A stretch of 64,000 nt of DNA from Antennarius striatus (lineage: Eukaryota; Chordata; Actinopteri; Lophiiformes; Antennariidae), in the NCBI RefSeq assembly GCF_040054535.1, contig NC_090792.1, positions 1,845,001 to 1,909,000 on the forward strand, read 5' to 3'. Of this stretch, positions 41,201-60,983 are shown in pieces; the first letter of the stretch is position 1; every line of letters begins with the position of its first letter. A model generated the notes under the pieces. The model was given only the letters and a program-made list of their open reading frames with translations, was not told the DNA's origin and made no database searches. A program made the translations under genes and the position numbers.

Positions 41201-43540
41201 TCCCCTGGAGGCCTGACAAGACCAAGGGCCAATCAGAAGAGGACTGTGAAGACCCAGACAGACAGGTGCTGCTTTAAGGCCCGGTTGCTCCTGTGTGATA
41301 TTATCGTCTTTAGACGCCCTAAACCTGTGATCTGTGACCTGGACGTCTCTGTCTCTCTACCTGCAGGTGTTGTTTGATGATATTGGCCCCTCCCTTATTC
41401 GTCTGTCTTCACCGGAGCTCCGGCTTAGTCTTCTCCTCCATTTCCTGTCCTTCTTGGGGTTACCTGTAGACCCTGTGCTCTCTGCTGCCCCCCGTCAGCC
41501 TGGTCTCCTCCTGGAGAGCCTCTCTCTTCTCACTCAGGGTAAGAATGGCATCGATCAAACAGTTGTTCCGATCACTGTTCAGTGTTTCATTACAGTATTT
41601 TCCGCACTATAAGGCGCACTGGATTATAAGGCGCCCCGTCAGTTTTTGACTAAATTAAAGGCTTTTCGGTGCGCCTTATAGTGCAGAAAATACTGTACTA
41701 TGAGCACCAGACCGAACGCCATGTTCCATTCTAGGTAACGACCTCCAGCACCCCCTGACCTCTCAGGACCTACCGGACCTTGGCGTTCACCCCGTAGGTC
41801 ACACGACTCCTCTCCAGGGCAAAAGGAAGTGGGCGGGGCTAGGGAAGCAGGGCGAGACGTTCGTCACCAACCTGTTCAGGATGGTCCAGCCTGAGCTTCC
41901 TGCTCATCACAGAGCCGTCCTGGCTCTCAGCTGGATGCAGTACGAGAAACTCAAGGTAGGAGTAGAATTTTCCTCAATATTTGGAAATTCAAATCAGCAC
42001 CGAGTCGAAATAGCGTCCAGCATTTCCACTCACCCTCTTATCTGTATCTGTATTTGCTTGCGTTTACGTCAGGTGTTGCGTTGCCTGCGAAGCGGCAACA
42101 AAAAGCGTCTCCGCTCTCAAGGCAAGAGCAGCAAACGCGTTTCCAAGCAGCTGCTCAAAGAGCCCGACAACCGCTCGTCGCTGGTGCTGTGGAGGGAGTA
42201 CGCCCACCTGGAGTGGATGCTGGGTAACCACGAGGAGGCTCGCAAAGTGTTCTCCACGGCCACGGCTATAGGAGGAACCAAAGGGCTCCGGAGCCCCACC
42301 CTGTGTGAAGTGTGTCTGCTGTGGGCCCAGCTGGAGGCGGAGGGAGGAGAGGTTAGAGACGTCACCGCCTCCCCAGCCGTGTGCGTGCTAACGCGGCTAG
42401 CGGAAGGAGCCTCCTCATCCTCCCAGCCGCTCGCTCCCGTGTCCATCCTGAAGGCCAGGAGGTCGTATGAGCAGGCTCTGGCCGCCGGCCTGGAGGCTCT
42501 GGACCAACACGGCCCCCACCCTCAGGCCAAAGGAGGAGGTGAACTCACTCATCACCACACACGTCGTGGTTCTCATGTTTGGTCCTGTTGACTCCGCTTT
42601 GACTCTTTATTTCTTAACATTCAATATTTTCAAGCATGCTATAGCATTGCTTTACCTTTATGTTCACATTTTTATAATGCAGCCACTGTCTTTTAACAAT
42701 TTTAACACAAATATGTGTGAAATATGTGATTTATCACATTTAAAAGTACTCATTTTCACATGGAACAGCAGTACAGTATTTTCTGCACTGTAAAGCACAC
42801 CTAAAAGCCTTTAATTTTCTCAAAAACCAACAGTGCGTCTTATAGTGCAGAAAATGCACCAAAAACCCACTTTTATTGTGTTGGGTGATTTGATGTCCAC
42901 TTGTATAGAACAGAGCTGTTGTAAATGGCTTCAGTAACATCCCATCATTCCACCAGCAGGTCAAGAGGAGCTTCTGGGAGAGAAGCTGAGGCTGAGAGGA
43001 CTGGCAGGATGCTACGCTCTGTTCCAGTACCTCACCACGGGCATCCAGGCCGCTCACGCCGTCTACATGCAGGCCAGGGAGAGGATGGAGGATCTGCACC
43101 GAGCACTGAAACCCGACGCGCGGCCGAGCAGCGACGGGGAGGCCGACAACTCTCTAGCTGATCTGAACAGCGGCTACGCTAAGAGGCTAGCTTTTGAGTG
43201 CGAGGCGTTAGCGGTGCAGCATGCAGCGTTGCTCAGGTACCACAGCAGCATCGGTGTGTTTCCCCTGGCGACGCTGAGACAGACGCTGACCTCTGCCCTC
43301 TCCAGCTGGCCCAACAGCGCCCCTCTGTGGAGCGTTTATGTACAGGTTAGCCGCCGCCGCCGCCGCCGCAGCCTCCCACAACACCACCAGTCATCTGCTT
43401 TATTAGCTTAATATTACTTTTATCAAAATGTTTGTTTATCAGATGGAAATCAATTAATAAGGGGTTATTTTACCAATAAATCAAGTTGATGGTTGATTGA
43501 TTGATAGATATTAAGGGTTGAATAATTACATCAATCGCTG

Positions 43541-43580
<40 letters not shown>

Positions 43581-44870
43581 CCCAGCTCTTTACGCCGGAT
43601 GACGACTGTCACGCGGCCTGTGTTTTCAGATGGAGAACCGATACCACACTGCGGGTCGCGCGCGTCGCTTCTTCCAGTCTGTAACCAGGGACAACGGCGG
43701 TGTGGTGCCACACCTCTTTGCCATTTTCGCTGAACAACAAAGGAAGCAGCTGGTGGATGCTGCTCTGAGGTGAGAGCAGGGAGGCAGAGGAGTAGATGAA
43801 GGGTTATCCCAGCGTTACAACACCCTCGACACGGGATCAGATCCTCTCTATTCCTTCTACCTAATGAGAATATTTAATATTCTCTATTGAAATTCACAGA
43901 CCTGCTTTTACATTAAATAAATACACAATCACTCATTTTTATTTCCTGGTGCTTTTCGCCTTTGTAAATTATTTTTATTGACACCCAAGTTTAATATTCT
44001 GTGTATATTTATTATGGTCTGTATAGGTCTTGTAGCCCTGATGCTGCCTTGCCCATCCTGCCAGAGAACGGCCTGAGTCACCGTATATGTGGACTGTTTG
44101 AAAGCACCATAGCGACACAGATGGGTTCCCACTGTCCTTTACCGTGGAGGATGTACATACACTTCCTGGTGAGACCACAAAACACTGCGCACACACTGGA
44201 AAGCTTCACTGGCCTGATGAGGAAAGTCATCATCATGTCTGTAATACTGATCGATTAAAAAGAGGAGAGTTTTTTATTTATCATAACGTCAAAAACAAAT
44301 GAAAATGCAGAACGGCTGCAAAAGCTTTATATATCCTGGATTCGTTAAACTGAGGTTGTAATATTTAATCTTGACTAAGCTCAAGTAACTGTATGATCGG
44401 AAATATTAGATAAATACGAGTTGGTTTGCACATTTAAAGAAGTACGGGTCTGATCACCTCCCAATCTACTTGAATTACAGTAAAGATACAGGAAGTATCA
44501 AAAGAAGGCAACAAAACATTTAAACTAGAATCATTAAAAATGACAAATTTTTCAAAAAATATCTTGAATTAATCAAATTCAAACTAAAATGTAAATGTTT
44601 CCGTATAAGAGAGAGAAAAACATTTTGCTCTCTGACCTCACGGCGCGACACACACACTCATTTGTGTGCTTTGTGTGTGTGTGTGTGTGTGTGTGTGTGA
44701 AGGTATCAGACGGGAGGGTGGATCAAGCCATGAGGATCTTCTACAGGGCCTTACAGAACATTCCCTGGGATAAGGTGAGACAGACTGGAGTTATTACTCC
44801 CAACAACGACTGATGGACCACGTGTTTTTAATGTCACCTCAAACACGTGAATTCCTCTCCTCCCTTTGTT

Positions 44871-44906
<36 letters not shown>

Positions 44907-45047
44907 AACGTACGCTAACAGGGATTGTACCTGGACGGAGTGCAGCTGTTCCCCGATCACCTGCAGGAGTTTGTGGACGTGATGACGGAGAAGGAGCTCC
45001 GACTCCGACTTCCTCTAGAAGAACTGGACATCCTGCTGGAGGACTGA
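35246..45047 (+). CDS. nrde2: NRDE2, nuclear RNAi-defective 2 homolog (1179 aa)
   Basis: Nineteen exons join in phase: 35246-35303, 36457-36550, 36990-37175, 37301-37441, 37729-37994, 38270-38496, 38769-38993, 39109-39298, 40013-40146, 40819-40939, 41093-41265, 41367-41538, 41735-41955, 42073-42538, 42960-43345, 43630-43769, 44027-44168, 44703-44774 and 44922-45047. It starts MSLFPAFAEES, then has a Lys-rich nuclear stretch (residues about 60-75). Next comes the conserved region that binds the exosome helicase MTR4 (NWTYKTLYRGDVARYKRKG, about residues 140-170), then HAT/TPR-like helical repeats to the end (VFLHPNSAPLWREYL, GARGWKAWMLQQERGGW, LWREYAHLEWMLGNHEEARK, LRLPLEELDILLED). Human NRDE2 is of similar length (1164, from memory). 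It restrains exosome recruitment in nuclear speckles. No breaks seen. Confidence 0.96.
35716..36110 (+). repeat. Dispersed repeat of unknown family, copy B
   Basis: Direct-orientation relative of 28667-29037, in intron 1 of nrde2. It ends with GGAC/GAAC units (36040-36065) and CTTCGAAACGGGATGTAAT. No coding content. Confidence 0.75.
41591..41697. mobile_element. TACAGTATTTTCC-type MITE, short copy
   Basis: A 107-bp element with perfect-looking ends TACAGTATTTTCCGCACTAT and ATAGTGCAGAAAATACTGTA, in nrde2 intron 12. As RNA it would fold into a long hairpin. Confidence 0.85.
42772..42858. mobile_element. TACAGTATTTTCC-type MITE, decayed short copy
   Basis: Begins TACAGTATTTTCTGCACTGT and ends TTATAGTGCAGAAAATGCA; in nrde2 intron 14, about 1.1 kb from the copy in intron 12. 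Confidence 0.75.
44671..44699 (+). repeat. (GT)n tract at the 3' splice site of nrde2 exon 18
   Basis: The run of TG repeats ends three bases before exon 18 (TGTGTGAAG then GTATCAG). It replaces the usual polypyrimidine tract. Similar TG tracts lie upstream of exons 16 and 19. Confidence 0.85.
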
Positions 45048-45280
45048 GCACAGAACCCCTCCAGGAACCAGGGCTGGAGCTGAACTGGTTTACCTGGCCT
45101 GAAGCCACACCACATGTGGGCTCATGATGCCAGTGGGACGGGTCCAGACGCTGATGTACACCGCTGCATCCAACAGTGACATTACAGTGATCACACCTTC
45201 AGATAAATAAGATCCATCCTTTTTTCATCATGTTTTAGTCTTCGTCTGCTCCTGATACTGTGTTTAATCACCTGAATGTC

Positions 45281-45286
45281 AATAAA
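45281..45286 (+). terminator. nrde2 poly(A) signal
   Basis: AATAAA 234 bp after the nrde2 stop codon, followed by a T-rich stretch. Confidence 0.7.
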
Positions 45287-45371
45287 TGTGATTCTTTATC
45301 ATTATTATTATTATTTACCTACCTTTACTCTTCATCTACACGAGGTAATAAATAATGTTGTGATACTGATA

Positions 45372-45428
45372 CCATCCATCCATCCATCCATCCATCCATC
45401 CATCCATCCATCCATCCATCCATCCATC
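45372..45428. repeat. (CATC)n tetranucleotide repeat
   Basis: About 14 CCAT units. Some LINE 3' tails in this window end the same way, but no LINE body adjoins it. Confidence 0.9.
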
Positions 45429-45429
45429 A

Positions 45430-46383
45430 CACAGTTGTACCTTCTCTCGTGGTGACGTGTTGTTTAACATATAATAAACTGTATTTTTCATTTTTTAAAA
45501 ATTCTAAATTAATTCTAAATCTACCTTTTTGTTAGAGTACTTTCTGAGTCTAATTAATTCATTTACACTGGCTGGCGGCTCTAGTTGTGAAGTCACCTGT
45601 GAATTACCTGAAAGTATACCCACCAATTTATTTATCAAAACATTAGATATACTGGACACACATTGGAGAGCGGTCGCTCCCTCCTTCCTGCGTTGCCGCG
45701 CCGTGGTTTGACGCATTGCAGATCCACTCTGGCCAATCAGGAGCCTCTGTACAACATGGAGAATATGCGGCTCTGCTCCGACCAATCACAGCTCACTTTT
45801 CAAAAACATTAGCTCAACTTCCCCCCAGTGCAGTGAGTGAGGATTTTTAGAGCGTATCCTTCCGCTCGCATAAAAGTCTGACAGAAAATAGTCCGTCAGT
45901 TTCTGTATCTTAAAAAAAAAAAAAAAAAGCAAAGGAAGTGGGCATCAGCCGTCACTTCAAGTCGCTTTTTACAACATTTTTCTTGAAAATATAATCCACC
46001 AATATTACTAAGTTTTACTGTTTAATGTTTTGCCTGAAAATATTATTTTTCAGGTTGTTGTTCATGTGATTGAACATTGTTCCCTCAAATTGCACATACT
46101 TGCAACCAATAACTAAAATGATCTTCAGTGAAAGGCTACCTTATAGCTGTTCTAAAAGCAGCCAATTGATCGATAAACGTTTAATATACTAATGACTCAG
46201 AAAGTTTGAGACACTGGGCAAAAACCTGATCAGCACGTGGCCCCGGGGCCTCAGGCGCGGGGCCTGTTACCAACACATTTATCTATGGTTATATTATAAC
46301 ACATCAACTGAAATTAGTTAACTTTACTAAACCCATATAATGTAAATGCGGAAAATTATTTCATATCACAACATCAAAAGTTC

Positions 46384-46439
<56 letters not shown>

Positions 46440-46758
46440 CTGAACCATGAATGCGTGAATTAATTAATTTTTATTATAATGATAACACACACTTAATCGC
46501 ATGTCCATAACTAATAAAGCTAATCTGACAGCAGATGTTCAGGTGACGCTCGTTGTTTGAACGGTAATTCGCTCACCGCAGGCTTGCGCCGTAAATGACG
46601 GGCAGAATTTCCTCACACCTGCGGAGGAATACACTTGAGCTGCTTGTGAAGCGGTCCGTCTTTGGCCGCGCGCTTCCTGCACGCCTCGTTCAGTGGCAGC
46701 CGTCCATTTCCTCTCTCCCCGTAGCGTTAGCACACCGACGTCTCCAGCTCACACAGAC
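45430..46758. other. Intergenic region and calm1 upstream sequence
   Basis: Two CCAAT motifs (45733-45737 and 45782-45786) and a GCATAAAAG near 45869 look promoter-like, but no coding exon follows in either direction. A pure (TA)n run lies at 46389-46436. The last 150 bp before the calm1 ATG are richer in G/C and probably contain its 5' UTR. Confidence 0.4.
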
Positions 46759-53450
<6,692 letters not shown>

Positions 53451-54605
53451 ACTGGGCTCATATCAAGATGAAGAATCAATCGTTTCACTTACCTCTTATT
53501 GCAAAAATCTACATTTATTCATACTGTTCTGTATAGACAACTTAAACTGAATGTTGGAAAACTATAAATCTGTTCATATAAACAAGCTAAAAAAAAAAAA
53601 GGTAAAAGACAAAAAGAAAAACCTAAATCAATCTGCATGTACTGGCTTGTAAACCCCCCCCCCCAGCCCTGAGCTGCCCAATCAAAACTCAACTTGTTAG
53701 CCAAGCAGCCTCCGCAGCTGTCTGGTCCGGCCACTGCACCTTCGCTTCCTGGTTCCATCTGCCTGATGTCATGATGATTATATGGACTGGCCAATCACCT
53801 CTCCTGTTTGACTTCCTGTTTTCTTTACTTCTGTTCTTCATGCATGCAGCTTTAGATGGTTTACTGTAGAGAGCCTAATGGCAGACGGCTGTGGTCGGGC
53901 CTCAGGTGGGCCCGGGCCCCACAGAGAGAAGAGAGGGGTTCATGATGGATGAATGGATGGATGGATGATGGATGGATGGATGGGAGTGAGTGAACCAGTG
54001 GAAATCTTTGCAGTTTGCTAACCTAAATGAAGTCACTAACAAAAAAGATATTTTTAAAAAAAATGTTAAAATGGAATAAATAAGTACTCATTTTAGATTC
54101 TGTATTTGGGGCATGTGAGGATACTCGCTTTATCCTTTTAAGTGTTTACCTTTTTGAGGGTGAAGCCTAGTTGGGGGTGTAGGTTCGAAACCCTTGGGCA
54201 CTAGGTTTGTCTTAGACGAGTTGAAGGGCTGGATGGGCTTAAAGCTGATATACGAAAGCAACACTTGGGGCAATGTCACGAGAACGAGCGTCGGTGGTGA
54301 CAGTTTGACGTGTTCAAATCCAGTCTGGTTCATCTTCATGAGGTGTAGTTAGCGTAGGAACAGAACATTGCCTTAAAGGTTTCATGTATATCATGATTCT
54401 ACAGGGGTGATGATTTTAGTTTAGTCTGATGGGGTCGGTGCTTTGCGGCATTTCTATCTTGTTTTCGTGTGTGAGTTTGTGTGTGTGTGTGTGTGTGTGT
54501 GTGAGTGTGTGTGTGGGTGCGGCGAGGCCTGACCCAGTCCAACTGTTCAGTTCAGTTGATCTGCATTCCAAGTTGTACATGCTAGTCTTTACATTTTGTT
54601 TTTCC

Positions 54606-54611
54606 AATAAA
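54606..54611 (+). terminator. calm1 poly(A) signal
   Basis: AATAAA about 1.16 kb after the stop. A weaker-placed AATAAA near 54074 could give a shorter 3' UTR. Calmodulin genes commonly use several poly(A) sites. Confidence 0.6.
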
Positions 54612-54639
54612 ATACCATGAACTTAACATTTTGTATGGG

Positions 54640-57010
54640 TGTTTTCTGTCAGTGGAGCTGATTCTGTGGAGGAGGAGTCTGAATGTCAATCAAACCACCT
54701 TCAATATAAGAATGTATTTGGGGGTGAGGTACTGGATAAGTCCAGACATCATCAGCATACAGGGAATTTGGTGTTTGGAGACGTCCTAGATTGAGATTCA
54801 GAAATGAATATTTGAGGAAAACGAGTTGCTGGGTGGTTGTTGGTTTATGGGACTGAAGTGTGTGTGTGTGTGTCCCAAACACTGATGGCACCAACAAGAC
54901 GTCTAGTGTCTATGGAGGGATGCCACAAGGGCTACTTCAGTCTGCAGATGAGGTGTTGCTAGGCAACAGAGCCAGGCACAGGGTGGGTGGATGGTAAAAG
55001 AGAGGGAGCAGAAAGCTGTGGGAGTTTGAGGAGAGAAGCGACAAGAATAGAAACCAAAAGGTAGAGACGGATGAAAAAACAGTTCATCTTGAAACCTCTA
55101 AAATCAGCTGATTCTAAAAGCTGATATCTTGTATTTTCACCGGTTAAAGGTAATAAAGTCCTACTAAACTAGAGGTGATTTATGATGCAGTTGCATCGCT
55201 TCATGTTTGTACAAATGCTCCTGATGCTGCTTCCCGTCTCATTAAACGCTCCTGATGCTGCTGACCGTTATCCCACAATCCCAAACACACTGGCTGTGGT
55301 TACGTAACCGTCTGAAGTGTATTAATATCTCGCTGCTCGCTGCTTTCTATTAGCGAGCTGCCACTCCAACATTACGAACAGGGTTTCACCACCGATCAAG
55401 AACGTTCTCTCTCTGGTTGGCTTTAAGAGCTCCTCACACAAACCTCACAATGGGTTTCACATTCAGAGAAACCCAATCCTCCAGTCCTGCTCCGGTTTTC
55501 ACCCACATAAATATTTCAGTTCTTTCCTGACAGCTTGATGAATGGCACAGGGAGTGACTGAGTGTATGGGCTGATACTGTATTAGCAATCATATACAGTA
55601 ACACACTTGTGTTGTTAACATACACATGCAGAATACAGCAAGAGTTACAGAATGCAATCAACCTCCAGAGACGGCTGAGTTCTCTAATGTTGTTATGCAA
55701 GCACAAAATAGTCTCTTTTATTTCTGGTTTGAATATGAGAAACTAATCAAACAATATAATGAGGGATGTCAGGTCTCTGGAGAAATCAGCCTATTGGGCT
55801 TTGGAAAATGTGATATTGGGTTAGTTAAAATTCAGCAGTATTTATGAATATTGCTGAGACATTAATTATCATGAAGGATTGGATCAGTGTTTTGCGACTG
55901 CGTGCCAGTAAAAGGCTCTTCAGGGAGAGAACAGAAAGAATTCCAGACAGAAATATTCAAGATTTAAACACAAACACACCGTCACAGTTCAAAGATCAAT
56001 AGTTAAAGTAGATACAAATATTACCAATGAGTTTAGTGATGCATGTGAATTAATGGAGAAAAGGACGTCTTCAGGAGTGTCATGATCTGTGCGGACTTCC
56101 TGCGAGATTCAAATACATGATTTTCGCACTGTGTGGACTTTGATATGAAATGTGTGCATCTTCATGCTTCAAAATAAAAGAATCACAATCCAAAATTTCA
56201 GAATTAGAAGAACATTTAGTTAAATATCAGATGCTGCCTGTCTCTTTATTATATTATTGTTCTGTTACAGTTTGTTCTGTGACACTTTTGGCTACATGGC
56301 AGTAACCTTTCTAATATCTGATCTGTTGATGGATTGTTATTACTGACACCCTGAAGACAGCCTTAATTCATTTGGAAAGTAACTAGGATTTTGAGAATAT
56401 ATAAAGATGTCATGGATAAGATGCCAAAAAAATATCAGCAGCAAAAATGGGTGAAGAATCACCTCAGCTGAGGCGATATTTTCTAGTCAAAGCTGCAGGA
56501 CGAAAGCTGGAGGAATTAAGAGTTTACAGCTTCATTCGCAAAGTAATTCTAAATAGTGTGTATAAAGGTTCCATGATCTTTTTTTTTTAAATATTAAAAT
56601 TACATTGGTGAAAAATATCCATTATTCCCCCCCAGAAATATAAATGTTAACCCTGTTTTGTTTTAAAGTGGGTGTCAAGTTCTCAGCATGTGGTTATAAT
56701 GTCATTAAAGCTTAATGCTAACAAATTGACAGTCCATACACAATAAAAGACACCAGTCTCCTGTAGATGTGTGTGTGTGTGTGTGTGTGTGTGGGTCTAT
56801 GACCTTTCAGGGGGTCCAACAGTGACACCTAAGAATCTAGCAGGGACTCTGATGTGTGTGTGTGTGTGTGGCTGAACCGTGGCTCCTGACACTCTGTTAG
56901 GACGATACATGTATCAGTTGACACACACCTGAGACAGTAACACACACGGAGGGCAGGGGTCAGACGGAACACCACACGTGTGCACGACTGGGGGAAAGAG
57001 TGCAGCAGAC
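54640..57010. other. Intergenic gap between convergent calm1 and ttc7b
   Basis: About 2.4 kb with two short GT runs (near 54859 and 56768). No gene, RNA or named repeat is seen. Confidence 0.45.
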
Positions 57011-57030
57011 ACACTAGTGGTTTCACAACT

Positions 57031-57036
57031 TTTATT
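57031..57036 (-). terminator. Probable ttc7b poly(A) signal
   Basis: TTTATT on plus (AATAAA on minus), 1.55 kb beyond the ttc7b stop codon. This would give a long 3' UTR across 57.0-58.6 kb. Confidence 0.5.
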
Positions 57037-58272
57037 ATCTGTCAGGACTGCCGGCATTACTTCAGTCCTTCATTTACAGCCAAATGCAACTTCAACTGTT
57101 TACTCCTCAAACAGCACCTCAGTAACCTCCACAAAATAGAATTATAATTTACTTTCTAAAATAATATTCATACACTTACAACCATCAAATATACAACAAT
57201 AATCCTTTGTATTTATAGTCAAAAAATCAGGTGAAAAAAAAAAGTATATTGATCTGTATGTATTTAATAGACGTGTGACAGGATGCAAAGACTGGTTTCA
57301 TTTACATGAAAGATAAAATCAGATTTTTGAGGAAATGTTTGACATATTTCCCCTTCTTCAATGACAGTTTATTAAAATATAAATGTTTTTCATCAGTTCA
57401 CATGAAACCCGTTATTTACAACACTTTGCCGTGTCTCTGAGTTTGTGTGGGTGGAAGTCGTCTTCAGCAAAAAAAAAAAAAGTTAGTGGGTCATTTTGGA
57501 ACGCAGTTGGATGAGAGTTCACAGCCAGCTAGCTTAGCTTAGCGTAAAGTCTGGAAAGAAAGTGAAACGGATCAGATATTTCTGTTTGTTTGGAATAATG
57601 TCCTTCAGAGACCTTATAGAATATTTTCAAACTTTATTACACGTTAAATCCTTGCAGAAAGAAGCTATTTCAGAGTTGCTGGCAGGTCGATCTCATCTTC
57701 GCTCTGTCCAGGCCTCTGCATTTGTTTCTTGTCTTTACACCCAGGAAGCTGATTGGCTGGTGAATGTAGCTTTGACCTTTACCATTTAGCTTTCACCTGG
57801 TATTGATAAGCTTGTAAAAGTGCATTTCCCCACCCGTCCATTAGCTTTAAAGCCACAGAAAACGACTAAAATACAATTAAAAGAAACCTCAGACGAGTCA
57901 CGGAAACATTTTCTTGACATTTCTGCTGACATGAGATGAAATGCTTTAACCTCACAGACGGAAACAAGCAGTCGTCTCTCAGACGTGAGCAGCTTCACGT
58001 CTGAACGTGTGTGTTTCTGTTCCTCCTGTCATCACGGATGTCAGCTGTTGCTAATGCTAATGCTAATCAACCCCCCCCCCCCACGCTCGCGTTGATTCCC
58101 GGGGTTTCAGGGGCGTCCGGAGCGATCCGAACGACGATGACGGTCGAGTTAACGGGACGATTTAGCTTCTGAAGTCCAGAAATAAATATCATGAACAAAA
58201 TGAACCAGAAAACAAAATAATATCTAAACCTGAACGACAAAGAGGCAGAAAAACAAAAATAAAGTCAAACAA

Positions 58273-58319
<47 letters not shown>

Positions 58320-58585
58320 ACATGTTGGCACACATGCAGACAAAAAGGCACAAAAAGTGCAAAACGGCACACACTAGCGGAGACACACGCCCTCTCACAC
58401 CGTCAGGTGTCATCGCCACAGCAAGGCATTGTGGGAAAGTGTGTATGTTCATGTGTACTATGTACATTTTGTCTGTTTCGGGGGGGGGATCATGCAGGCG
58501 TTCTGTGTGTGTGCATGGCGGGAGCCGCTGTGCTACAGTCCTGACGCCGTCGCTGTGACGACGTGGTGGTGGTGGTGGTGGGGGT

Positions 58586-58806
58586 TCATAGCGCTCTGGG
58601 GATGATGGTGAAGGGCAGGATGGGGCTGCTGGCCTCCAGCTCCAGGGCGGTCAGGAAACACTCGGTGGCAGCGGCGGCGTTCCCCTGAGCCTGGAGGACT
58701 TCGCCCAAACTGTTCCAAACGTCGTGAGCCGTGCTGAGAAGAAACGGTAGCAGATGAATATATGTGTGTGTGTGCGTTTCAAATATTACGTCTGCGTGAG
58801 GCACGG

Positions 58807-58850
<44 letters not shown>

Positions 58851-60905
58851 GTTGACCTGCACGGCGTCCCTCAGGACCTTCTCAGACAGACTGTAGCGCT
58901 GCAGCTGGTGGAGAATCAGTCCCTGAGGAGAAGGAAAAAAAAATGAGACGGGAGGAAGAGGAGGACGATGAAGAACGTTTTACGTCTGGTGACGAACGTG
59001 CTGCGTTTTACAGTCATCCCTCGCTTCACCTCATCGCTGACTTTTAGTTGGCAGTCACGTGATAACCGTACGCGCATTCTATTGGCTGACGGCATCCGGA
59101 TGTGCGTTACGTTCTATGAGTCACAAAAGTGCTTCAAACAGTCTATCAGAGCGTTTTAAAGGTGATACAGATAGAAGGTGGCTTCACATCAGTATGGGGG
59201 GGGTTCAGAAATGTAAATAATAAAATAAAGCGTTCGTCGCGATATTGCGGAACTTTGTTTTTGCGGGTGGATTAACAGCGAGTAACGATTACTGTACTTC
59301 ACTTCGAGGCGTTTATTCTGTGAAGATTCTTCAGGAAAACGTTGATCTTTTTCCTGGATTAACCTACAGCAGCAGTAAAACCCCACTTTTTAACCTCTGA
59401 TAGTTTTCTCATTAATTTAAAAGCGCTTCAGCGACCTGTCGGAGTAAAGAGCTGCATTCCTTCCATAAGTCACGTCCCTCCTGGAGGGGAACGACTTCCA
59501 GAAGAACACCACCGTCTCTCTCTCTCTCTCTCTCTGGTTCGGAGCCTCTTTCACTAACCGATCGCTCTGATCAGGATCGCTCTGATCAGGTTACTGATCA
59601 GGATGTCAGCGATCTCTGGTTGCAGATGAACCGGTTTCCTCCTCTGACAGCAGATTGTGAGACATTCAGGAGGAAAACGGGGTGCGTGATTTGGGACAAG
59701 AGGATTGTGAGGGTCGTTTCCTCTTCGATGCGCAGATTAAAATATTCAACCTTAAAAGGAACCCCCCCCCCCTGTATCTGATGACATAATATTACAAATA
59801 TGAAGGTCTTGCTTGATTTTATCCAGTGAATATTTTTAATTTCTAGATTAACATTTGAAATGTAATCTTTATACTGTGACAGTTCCCCCACACGTGCGTC
59901 TGGCTTACACAGATTTGTGGGGTCTAGTCGGACATGAATTATCCCAATCGTTTCCCATTTGGGGAACAGCAAAGCATATGAGACTGAAAGTGCACTGTAA
60001 CTATTATGGGATGGGCCTTGATATGGTGAAACTTCCATGTGAACGTTAAACAGAGTCAGAGACGGGCTGGAAGGAGGCAGAGGGGAGCTCAGAACCAAAT
60101 AGGGAGATGCTGCTGCGTCCCAGAGGACCCTATTACATAAAACCAAACCCCCCACCCCCACCCCCCACGGCAGAGAAGCAGAGCTACTCCGTTCCCAAAC
60201 ACACAGATGGAGCCTGATCGCTGTGCTGTGTGTGTGTGTGTGTGTGTGTGTGGTTTACCAGTCTCTGCATGGTCTTGACGTGCGTGGGGTTGATGGACAG
60301 GGCCTCCTCGTACCAGCGTTTGGCCTCGTCCACGTTGCCCCTCAGCTCGGCGATCTGCCCCCTCATGTAGAGAACGTTGTGGGACGTGGGGAACAGGTTG
60401 GCGGCTTCCTGCGTGCAGGCAGAGGCCTCGGCGGGCTTCGACATCCCGGTGTACACCTCAGCTGTCGGGCAAACACAGAGAAGAGAAATCAATGTTACTG
60501 AGTGAGGATGATGAAGAGTTTGTCTCTAAAACAGACCGAAGACGTTAAACTTTAGTATTTTAACAAGCGTCTGAACATTTGCAGCCCTTCAGTTCAGCAA
60601 AAATGATTTCAAAAGTCAAGCAGAACGCCGACTTCACTGACGAGGATGGATTTTAAAATCGCAAAAAGGACGAAAGTGCGACGAGAAAACTGTTTACTGA
60701 AAGGAAAACAGGTCGCCTAATGCGTCGTGTGTGTTACTGATGAAGACGAGGAAAGACAGACGCAGACGAAGGAAATGCGTCTGAAGTGTTCTGCCTCTGC
60801 CCCGTGATTGGATGATTACATTAGCTGAGTCGCCAAGCTGGAAATGACCACCAATGACAGGAAGCAGCTGGACAGATAAACAGGAGCACAAACAAACCTC
60901 TGCGC

Positions 60906-60983
<78 letters not shown>

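Noticed and set aside
45726-45880. CCAAT cluster plus ATAAAAG, resembling a promoter
   Set aside because: No gene start follows on either strand within reach, and calm1 begins about 900 bp away with its own G/C-rich leader; left as an unproven hint.
59598-60161. 187-codon minus-strand open frame in a ttc7b intron
   Set aside because: No recognisable domain, low-complexity ends, lies between confirmed ttc7b exons and does not continue their frame. Probably chance.
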